A program made the position numbers and the translations under genes. From Plantago major (Eukaryota > Streptophyta > Magnoliopsida > Lamiales > Plantaginaceae): a stretch of DNA of 64,000 nucleotides. Shown here in pieces: positions 56,000-64,000 of this stretch. The notes under the pieces were generated by a model. That model was not told the origin of the DNA. It searched no databases and saw nothing but the letters and a program-made list of their open reading frames with translations. How positions within the stretch are numbered: the stretch's first letter is position 1; each line of letters begins with the position of its first letter. Where the stretch lies: NCBI GenBank assembly GCA_026545765.1, contig CM048844.1, positions 62,237,035 through 62,301,034 on the forward strand, in the 5' to 3' direction.

Positions 56000-56072
56000 G
56001 TTTATTCTATATACGTCTTCTTCACTCGTTTATTTACTTCTCCTTATTTTGACATCATCATCCTCTTATTAG
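56000..56072 (+). other. Predicted intron 1 of the PMD gene (73 bp)
   Basis: Donor AAAG|GTTTAT is weak; the acceptor CCTCTTATTAG lies after a T-rich tract. The split codon G|CT keeps the frame open. Confidence 0.6.
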
Positions 56073-56236
56073 CTAAGAAGAGCGCTTCCTCCAATGTCGA
56101 TGAGAGAGCAAGTTGCAACAATTCCAGTCGTCATTGGAAAAGGCAACGAGGAGAAGGAGCCTCCAAACCAGTGGACGTTGAAACACGTGGAGATGCTTCG
56201 AGTATTCCGGCATTGCTGGTGGATTTTGTTCGGGAG

Positions 56237-56311
56237 GTAATGACTTCAAATGTTTGATTTCCTTCACAAGAGGTTTTTGACTTGCTAATATGTTGTCTTT
56301 CATTGTGGCAG
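56237..56311 (+). other. Predicted intron 2 of the PMD gene (75 bp)
   Basis: Donor GGGAG|GTAATG and acceptor CATTGTGGCAG; phase 0 at both sides. The intron itself contains an in-frame stop, so removal is needed for the frame to continue. Confidence 0.65.
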
Positions 56312-57085
56312 CTGGAGAATGACATTCTAAACTCAGTCGATGTCGTTCATGAGTCCCAAATGGTATTGGATCTGGAGATACCCGTTTCTTCTTAGGTTGC
56401 ATCTCCCATCAAGACCACACCCACTATGATAGAGAGTCGGGAAGGGTATCCTTGTTTTGCTACTCCTTCACCTGTAGCTCCTTGACATCCTGCTGTTTCC
56501 ATCTTCCATGGTGAAAGGTTTGTGGACAAATGGGAGAAGTAATGTCTTGATCTTTTGTGGCGTGAGCTTAACACCAGGATCGTTGAGACTCCTCTAGACA
56601 TGGTGTCAAGCCTTAAAGATGAGATCTTGATTGTGTTGGAATGATTGGAGCGATTCAAGTCTGTTGATGTTCCTTCTTTGAGGGCTTTATTCAATTCTTT
56701 GTTTGAGAAAGCCACCATGTTTGACACTACGAAATCTGCCATCGCTGATATGCCTTCCGATGAATCACTTGCCCAACGAGTCGCTGAATTTGATGCTCGT
56801 CTCGAGGAAGCTAAAACAAAGGTGGTTGATGAATCTATTAGTGTCCGAACCGCTAAGAAGAAACATAAATCCTTGGTTAAAAGGGTGAAGGATCTTGAGG
56901 CCTCGCTTAAGCTTAAGACGGAGTCTCTTCAAGCCGCAAAAGCATACGTCACCAAGATGGAACAAGAAGCTGTTGAGTTGAGCAACACCGTTACACCGAT
57001 TGATGAAGCCAAAAAGAAGCTGGATATTCTGAGGGCAGAGTTGGAGACTGCTTATGAAGAGCTAAAGACTTATGACTGGACTTAG

Positions 57086-57421
57086 AATGAACTAAGCTGC
57101 CTACGTACCTCTGAAAGAGGATCAAGTCAAAACGTAGTTCAAAGATGACTTTGTGATTGGAGGGGGGGGGGGGGTTGCCGTGCACAATTTATACTCGTGC
57201 GGGCCAGGAGTATCTATTGCTTAACCACCTTGGACTAGGTGAGGTATTTGAAGTTTAACCACTATAAAATGCCTTTAGTGAGGTAGGTTAACAGTTTAGC
57301 CACGTGTACTGCCATTAGTGGTCACCGTTCGCAGTTTATGCTCATGCGGGTCAGGAGCGTACTAATCTAAGCACCCCTACTTTGTTTTTAGGGCTTCTGC
57401 ATTTTTTTTTCCTTCCACTTT
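57086..57421. other. J spacer between PMD gene and integrase: G-run and degenerate repeats
   Basis: A run of 13 G is at 57162-57174. A degenerate repeat of about 146 bp follows: CTCGTGCGGGCCAGGAGTAT near 57195 and CTCATGCGGGTCAGGAGCGT near 57342, with TTAACCAC or TTAGCCAC pieces between. No gene. Confidence 0.7.
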
Positions 57422-60400
57422 TTACGGGTAGTATCGACTTAAGAATTTCCCGTTGATGGGGCCAATTCTCAATCCATCATCAGCTTTAAGTTTGTACGAG
57501 CCATTTGTGTATGCTTCTTTGATGACGTATGGCCCGTCCCACTTTAACGTGAACTTATTCACAGTCTTGTGGGTCATGATGATCGGTCTTCTTACAGAGA
57601 GAACAAGATCTCCCACTTGGAAAGAGCGAGGAAGAACTCTCTTGTTAAATGCTCTAGAGATGCGAGCTTGATAGCATTCGAGTCATTGTTGGGCTTCCAG
57701 CCTTTTCTCATCCAGTGATTCTAAATCTTCCAGTCGTAGGCGAGCATTTTCTTCCTCAGCGAGCCCTTCTTGGATTGCGATCCTCAGGGATGGAATTTGT
57801 CGTTCCAAGGGAAGGACAGCCTCTACTCCATAAACCAAATCGTAAGGGGTGGCCTGGGTAGGAGTTCGATGTGTCGTCCTATAATCCCACAATGCTTCTC
57901 CGATTCTCTCATGCCAGTCCCTTTTCGACTTTGCTACTACTTTCTTCAACAGGTTGCACAATGTTTTATTGAAGGCTTCTGCGAGCCCATTGGCTGCCAC
58001 ATAGTACATCGAAGACTTCCTCTGCTTGAATTCAAATTGTTGGCACAACTTATCAATCACGCTGTTGCAAAATGGATTTCCATTGTCGGTGATTATGTAG
58101 CGTGGAACACCGTAATGAAAGATAATGTTGAAACGTATAAAGTCAGCAACGTTCTCTTTCTTCACTTCCTTAAGTGGTATTGCTTCCGCCCATTTAGAGA
58201 AATAGTCGGTTGGTGCCAGGATGTACAAATGACCGCCGGAAGATTTCGTCATTGGACCAACCACATCTAATCCCCACGCATCAAATGGCCATGAGGCGAC
58301 AGTTGGGTGTAGCGGCTTAGGTGGTTGATGAATAAAATTTGCATGAAATTAGCAAGGTTGACATCTTTGTGCATATTCCATGTAGTCTCGGACCATGGTG
58401 GGCCAATAGTATCCCATCCTCTTAATTCGAAAGTGCAATTTTGGACCCGACTGGTGAGCACCACAAACGCCGGAGTGTGCTTCCTCCATTGCTTGCACAG
58501 CTTCTTCATCGCCGAGACATCGCAAAAATACCTCATTGAATGAGCGTCTATAGAGGGTGTCATTGCAGTATATGAAGCGAGTTGCTCGACGTCTAATTTC
58601 TGCTCTATGGCGTAGTTCATGGGGCTATTTCCCGTATTTCAAGTAATCAACTAGAGGTTGCTGCCAGTCTTCTTTCTCGATCTCATAGACCTCCACGACA
58701 TTGTTTTCTTCACCACCTTCACTATCTCCAAGTATAGGCGGAACGATCCAATTCTGAAAAACGGGGATATGGACTCTCTTGTCAGGCATCACTAGAGTGG
58801 AAGCAATTTTTGCTAGAGCGTCGGCTCGACCGTTATTTCCTCGTGGAACATGTTCGATTGACACGTCCTCTAACCATCCGATCAATTTTCTAGCATAGCA
58901 AACATATGGGGCTAGCTCAGGTTTCTTGACATCATATTCCCCTAGCACCTGGTTGACCACTAGTTTAGAGTCTCCATAGATGTTGAGATGTAATCTCTTT
59001 GCATCGACCGCCAACTCTAATCCAAGAATTAACGCCTGATATTCTGCAACATTATTTGAGCAATTTTGGGTCAAAGGGAATGAGTATGGCAGAACTTCCC
59101 CATTGGGCGAGAGAAACACAACTCCAGCTCCTGCCCCGTTTCTGTGTGAGGCTCCGTCGAAGTACATTTTCCATGGAGGGATTACTTCGATTGTCATAAC
59201 GTCTTCGTCAGGAAAATCTTCCGTTAACTCCCACTCCGCAGGTATCGGATGATCAGCTAGGAAGTCAGCTAAGACTTGCCCTTTGACGGCTTTATGTGGC
59301 ACGTATATGATTTTGAATTGCTGAATCTGCAAATACCACCTGGCAAGTCTATCTGAGAGTACCAGCTTTGACATATCATACTTCAATGGATTAGCTCTTG
59401 AAACAAGACGAATTGTGTGGGCTTGGAAGTAATGCTTCACTTTTTGGATCACGAAGACGAGAGCCAAACAAAGCTTTTCGATGGGAGAATACTTTAGCTT
59501 ATTTGGCGTCATTGTTCTGCTCAAATAGTAAAGTGCATTCTCTTTCCCATTGTTGTTTTCTTGAGCCAACAATGCTCCCATGGAACGTTCTTGTGCAGCT
59601 ATGTATAGAATCAAAGGGCGTCCTGGTATCGGAGCTCCTAACACTGGCGGCTTCATAAGATATGACTTGATGCATTCGAATGCATTCCTATAAGCATGAT
59701 CCCAATTAAATGGAACATCTTTTCTCATGAGATGACTAAATGGTTGACACCTTCCTGCGAGGTTGGATATGAATCTCCTGAGGTAAGATATCTTCCCTTG
59801 CAAGCTTCTAAGCTCATGTATGTTTTTTGGCTCAGGCATCATCATGATCACGTCAATTTTGGCTTGCTTGATTTCTATTCCTCGTTGTCGAACAATAAAG
59901 CATAGAAACTTTCCAGAGCTAACTCCAAATGCGCACTTCAAAGGGTTCATCCTCAGTTGGTACTTTCTTAATCGCTCAAACACCTCCCTCAAGTCTTACA
60001 AGTGATCTGTTTGCCTCCTTGATTTTACCACCAAGTCATCAACATAGTATTCGACGTTCTTGTGAAGAATGTCGTCAAATATCTTTTGCATTGCTCTTTG
60101 ATAGGTGGCGCCAGCATTCTTGAGATGAAACAACATTACTTTATAACAATATATCCCTTTCGGAGTGCGAAAAGCCGTTAGTTCTTCTTCCTTTGGATCC
60201 ATGCGAATTTGATTGTATCCTGAGGACCCGTCCATGAAAGATAGTGCTTCGTGATCTGTACTGGCGTCAATCATGAGTTCTAGTATGGTCAGCGGAAAGT
60301 CATCCTTGGCGCATGCATAATTTAGGTCTCTAAAATCTACACACACTTGAATTTGTCCATTCTTCTTTCTTACCGGGATTATGTTAGAAATCCAAGTAGG

Positions 60401-60473
60401 GTATTTGACTTCACGGATGAAACCTACTTCAATTAGCTTACTTACTTCCATTTCGATTGGCAAAATCAACTGA
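57422..60473 (-). pseudogene. pol: Element J pol: RT, two RNase H domains and integrase
   Basis: Minus strand from 60473. RT has ILPIEMEVSKLIEVGFIREV, SFMDGSSGYNQI and YYVDDLVVKS, so the catalytic Asps are kept; a TAA near 59997 interrupts it. The frame 59992-58625 (455 codons) contains the RT thumb, RNase H (ILYIAAQERSMGALLAQ) and a second RNase H with YFDGASHRNGAGAG, NNVAEYQAL, YGDSKLV and RADALAKIAST, all acidic residues present. Integrase is broken around 58620-58270 (zinc region in another frame), then has DVVGPMTKSS, ITDNGNPF and NGLAEAFNK for D,D,E (58264-57683). After a stop the C-terminal WDGPYVIKEA part ends at 57422. Two RNase H domains are the mark of Tat/Ogre elements. Confidence 0.92.
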
Positions 60474-62170
60474 GGACGAAATCTCCGTTGAGCTTACTTG
60501 ACGGGACGAGCTCCATTCTTTACCGAGAGTTGGTTCACCGCTATCTTGGGATTGAGGCCAGGCATTTCTTTGTATGTCCAAGCAAACACATCCATGAAAT
60601 ACTTTAACAGGGCAGTGTAAGCAATTTTCTTCATCGGCACTTCCCAAAGCGCTTATGTACGTAGGTCGGGGATCATTTGAATCTCCAAGAATGACCTCTT
60701 TTAATTCATCGCTGGTGGCATTTACCCCTTCTTCAAATTCAAGGGGTGCTACTTCGGCATCTTCTTCTTCAATGACATCACAATCCTTAAGGGCGATGTG
60801 GTATGATGAATCAACACTTTTATTTTCATCTTCAATATTATCTCGGACTCTTGTGTGGATTATCGTCACCCTTTTGACCTTGAGGGTTTCACCGTATCAC
60901 ACCTTGATATCTTCGGTCCGAGTCATGCGAGATGGAACTAGACTTCGCAGTTTTCCGGAGTTACTTAACTCGCTAGTTCCTGCAGTGCCTGATTTCATTG
61001 GTCCCAACCTTTGATACACACTTTTTAACTGCCCCTAGTCTTTGATGTGCAGGTTTCCTAATTGCCCCCAGTCTTTGATGTGTCAGCTGTCTTATTGGCC
61101 CCAACCTTTCAAAGATAGACTTGTGTAGTGATTTCTCACAATTTTGGTCAGAAGCACTTTCGGAGAATGAGTTATCATTTCCGCTCACGTAATTGCTTGT
61201 GGCTTGTTTTATGGTGATGCGGACAGGTTTAAGCAGTTGAAAACCAAGACCTTCTCGAGTTTTTTCACCACTTTGTGAGCTAGAATATCCTGATGTATTT
61301 AATCCCAGGGGAGAGCCATTCTTAGGATCATATCCTGGCTTTATCAAAAGCTTGAATGGTCCAAAATGTTTATGTTCGAATTTATGTGATGAAGTCTTAT
61401 GTTCATTCAAATCTCTGTGGACTGGTTGGACCATACTGGTGAGGCTAAGCTTTGTCATCCCTTCATCTTTCGCATGTGAGACCTCACCGGGGCAGATCTG
61501 CGGAGGTAATTCTTCCTTGTTAGGATTTTTCACTTGATCTCTTGACTTGCCGCCAAACGAGTTCGACCATTCATTTACATCATTCATATGTTCTTTGTAA
61601 TACTTGGAGTCAGCAAAATATGATTCGACTTTCGTGAATGGTTTGCCATCTGCAAGCACCTTTCTCACTACTCCATTTTGGCAATATTGGAAGCATTGGT
61701 GTAAAGTCGAGGGGACTACACCATTTTCATGTATCCATGGCCTTCCCAAAAGCAAATTGTAGGACGTCTTGGCATCAATAACATGGAAGAGCATCGTCGA
61801 TGACATATTGTCAATCATCAACTATAATCTCACAATGCCCATTGCTCTTTGCCCTCCTTGGCTGAACCACCATCAATGAGTATCCTTTTCACCTTGTGCT
61901 CACGAGTAAAGCCGGACACGAACAATGGTCTATTGTGAGGCTTAGATCCAAGTAAGAGATCTTCATCATTAAAGGAGATAGTTGTCATACAATCAATGGG
62001 TTTTGCCACTTCGGTGGAAACACATATTTTGTTCGGAGGTTCTTCTAGTGAAGGTTGGTCAATTTTCTCCTCATGATTTTCGCCAGACGAGATGGTGTTG
62101 ACATTTGCGTTTTCCTAATCTAGCGAAATCTTCCCTTCCCGGGGCCAATTTCATCACCTTCTCCTTGAAG
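60474..62170 (-). pseudogene. pol: Element J protease and linker
   Basis: Minus strand. The protease site LIDGGSA lies at about 61880-61857, then a deletion removes the usual VNIM continuation and a stop follows. The next frame (61821-60973) has FHVIDAKTSYNLLLGRPWIHENGVVPSTLHQC, a protease end typical of Ogre. Its linker carries three similar units (ERLGPIRQLTHQ, RLGAIRKPAHQ, RLGAVKKCVSK). Then an acidic segment (60869-60640, DPRPTYISAL) leads into RT through a frameshift near 60640. Between 61880 and 62170 a degraded upstream part remains; no Gag domain is readable. Confidence 0.82.
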
Positions 62171-62783
62171 ATGAAACAATCTGGAATAAGAAACAGCTAG
62201 TAGCCGATTTCTTTTCATTTCCCCACTTTCCCTCTTCTCCTTCCAACTAGTTTTCTCCCTCAAAAACTTCCAAATCCTTCATTTCTTCACCAAAACATTT
62301 GTTCTTGGTATATTTACAAAGCTACAAGTGCACTCTCTTTGATTCAAGCATCAATTCATCCCTCAATCCATCATTCGCATCGAAATCAAGGTAATTCTCC
62401 TAGAACCCTAACTTTGTACTCAATTTGGGGATTTTGGAATTATGTATGTCTAAATGCTTAATTGTTGTTCCACTATGTCGGGTTGAACATGTTTATTGCT
62501 ATTCCACCTTGATTTGAAGTAGCATTACATCATTCATGCCTTTTTGCTTGATTCTTGGAGAATATGATTAGTGGTTGTGTAAGACATAGCTTGGTTTCAC
62601 CCTTGATGGTACATTGGTTGATGAATGATTGCTTGTTTGAATTAATTGAGTTGCCAAAGTTCATTTGCATCGATAGTGCACTATGAATTCATTGATTATT
62701 GCATAGGATAAGGTGTTTCGATTTTTATGCTATAATGAAGTTTGGTTTGGGGAAGAACACTTGTTGATAACAAATAATGCACT
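62171..62783 (+). other. Leader and probable intron of PTP gene L
   Basis: A CT-rich leader (62200-62390) ends in a donor AAATCAAG|GTAATT at 62391, followed by an AT-rich stretch to an acceptor-like TTGCATAG near 62707. The layout matches the D PTP gene (37740-38440). A GTTTGGTTTGGGGAAGAA tract is at about 62740. Confidence 0.5.
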
Positions 62784-64000
62784 ATGGATTACATGCTTCT
62801 ATGTTCGGATAAGTCATTGTTGTTATTCGGGAGGTTTTGGTTTGGGGAATTTCTTAAAGACCTGGCTAACATCTCTTTTTCTTGGAAAATTCCAAAGAGA
62901 AAGACGATTTTCACCCAAAACAAGAGAGGAGATGGAGCATCGGCGAGTGGAAGTAGACAAGAAAGGGCGGATGGGCCTCAAACAGACGCCTATGGTTTTG
63001 TACTATCTGCTGAAGGAGAAAAATTTAGAGTCCGGAATTTCTCCCAACCATGTAGCATTATAGCTGAGAGGGGAATATCATTCCCCCGGGATATGAACGC
63101 GGAGACTATGTGGATTTGGTCGAGGATAGATGGAAGGCTCTTACAGACGTGAACCGTCCTTATGATCCAACTCTTGTCAAGAAATTCTACATCAACTATG
63201 CAGAGCATAACGTGGATCAGGTTGTCCGGGTACGAGGGAAGAACGTTGTGTATAATGCCGAGACGGTGAATAAATTTCTTGGAGCTTGTACACAATTTGA
63301 TCCAACATTGGATGAGGGGATATACAACCATGATGAGGCACAAGGAGAGGTCTTATCCGAGGCTGACCTAAGGAAAGTGGCAACTTCTCTACTTCCACTT
63401 TCAATGGATATGAAGAAGGTGGAAAAGAAGTATCTTCTCCCCAAGGTTCGCATTCAATCCCATTGGCTTCAGTACTCGGTGATTCCACTGAGTTATTTCA
63501 CATGGGTGTAAACTCCGATCGCAAGGTTCATTGGCGCATTCATGAGTCGTGAATTCATTACCATCGGAGACATTATCGTGACGGAGACACTTGCCCATTG
63601 CTACAAACCGAAAGGGCTGGCCTTCCCATGGATTATAACAAAGATATGTGCAGCACATATGGTGCCAGGGATTGTAAGAACCGGAGTAGCTAAGGCTCCA
63701 TTTACTGAAAGGGATGTGACAACAATAATGAAAGGAGCAACGAAGTGTCTTCCAGGCTTCGAAGACATGCATAACCCCGAGGACTATGGGTCAAAAGACG
63801 AAGACCATATAGGACTACACATCACCGGTACTGCTGAAGAAGCACAACCCAACACCGAGAATTCTGGCTACTCCCGGTACTATGAAGAGATGCAAGCTCA
63901 ATTCGAGCAATGGGCAGGTCCGAGGTTCCACGCAATCCAGTAGCAACATGATCATTTGCGTACCCAATATGGGGAACTCCGCACTAGCTACCAAAACCAT
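62784..64000 (+). pseudogene. PTP-domain gene L, partial (runs off the window)
   Basis: The first frame (to 63152) has a basic N-terminus and IIAERGISFPRDM. A frameshift near 63110 leads to a second frame with ALTDVNRPYDPTLVKKFYIN, VRVRGKNVVYNAETVNKFLG, SHWLQYSVIPLSYF, then, after TAA 63509, in the same phase FITIGDIIVTETLAHCYKPK, LAFPWIITKICAAHMVPG and an acidic tail. A TAG at 63941 is followed by open frame to the end. This is the same plant transposon protein domain as in D (EIVREFHAEYF...VRGVEF...LPFPILITTIC), so L is the 3' part of another Athila-type element. No signal peptide or membrane helix is visible. Confidence 0.78.

Larger units (their letters stand above)
54232..57085 (+). pseudogene. 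Plant mobile domain (PMD) gene, antisense within element J, with introns
   Basis: Proposed exons are 54232-55999, 56073-56236 and 56312-57085. A TTACTTGCAG acceptor precedes the first, and ATG 54242 opens the frame. Residues with PSTNTLHKSSGEIS and GLPVLGTLYDEV are the entry motif of the PMD (aminotransferase-like) family; a frameshift at about 54798 lies between them. Later landmarks are RYLYHAFH, LSCWLCAFVLP, FPIHFVHGWVAQYF and the conserved HWWIGC (55880). The C-terminal exon is a long charged coiled coil (RVAEFDARLEEAKTKV). Introns 56000-56072 and 56237-56311 have GT...AG ends, and removing them keeps one open phase across both junctions. In-frame stops TGA 55627, TAG 56393, TGA 56483, TAA 56540 and TGA 56642 make it a pseudogene. 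It lies on the strand opposite to pol. Confidence 0.83.
52101..62170 (-). mobile_element. Element J: Tat/Ogre-type Ty3/gypsy retrotransposon with antisense PMD gene
   Basis: Read on the minus strand: protease region (about 61880), long linker, RT, RNase H, a second RNase H, integrase (to 57422), then a 4.4-kb region with an antisense gene, polypurine tract (52955-52971) and 3' LTR (52954 down to about 52101). The protein motifs, the second RNase H and the GAGGGGGCAATT-TGTAGACACG polypurine/LTR junction are typical of the Tat/Ogre lineage. The 5' LTR and gag are absent: J ends near 62170 where the PTP leader of L starts, so no target-site duplication is visible. Confidence 0.88.

Overview
This window is nuclear DNA of a flowering plant, probably a eudicot. 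It is a stack of nested LTR retrotransposons with no recognisable ordinary host gene. The evidence is Ty3/gypsy pol proteins of the Athila and Tat/Ogre type and a chromovirus, a Copia-type LTR, tRNA-type primer-binding sites, 5-bp target-site duplications, AT-rich spacers and plant plant-mobile-domain (PMD) and plant-transposon-protein (PTP) sequences. Nearly every reading frame carries stops or frameshifts, so the locus is old and decaying. Lineage names are read from protein motifs by eye, without a database search.

Layout. 1-7898: element A, minus strand, Athila-like gag-pol with the gag core deleted; its 3' LTR is cut by the window edge. 7899-9066: Copia-type (SIRE-like) LTR fragment, plus strand. 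9067-12083: spacer with one unrecognised ORF and a TA microsatellite. 12084-14484: chromovirus gag-pol remnant, cut by a second, inverted fragment of the same Copia LTR (14485-14940). 14941-42605: element D, plus strand, coding Gag-protease and a PTP protein in the env-like position but no reverse transcriptase or integrase. D is split by three insertions. Element C (gag only, 15185-29853) sits in D and itself holds element B (Athila-like gag-pol, 15926-25052) inside its 5' LTR. Element E (gag-protease only, minus, 30656-36708) sits in the protease region. Solo LTR F (39224-40493) sits in the PTP gene. D's reading frames re-join across all three sites once the insertion and one target-site copy are removed.

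42606-43263 is an LTR with the 3' end of D on its left and the primer-binding site of element G on its right. G (to about 50850) is an Athila-like gag-pol element in which about 2.67 kb (LTR end, gag, protease) is duplicated head to tail. Then come an unassigned block (50851-51321), a truncated LTR H (51322 to about 52100) and element J (about 52100-62170, minus), a Tat/Ogre element carrying an antisense PMD gene with spliceosomal introns. The window ends in a second PTP gene (L, from 62171) that runs off the edge.

How the parts may work together (inference). A, B and G encode or once encoded reverse transcriptase and integrase; C, D and E never show them but keep matching LTR ends, primer-binding sites, polypurine tracts and 3' untranslated blocks. 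That is the layout of non-autonomous elements served in trans by autonomous relatives. The most unusual signals are noncoding: arrays of a GC-rich palindrome (type CTCGCCGCGGCGAG) in the LTRs, changing between sister LTRs in 22-bp steps; a fixed-length covarying hairpin at the LTR terminus; and a conserved noncoding block in the 3' untranslated regions of four elements.
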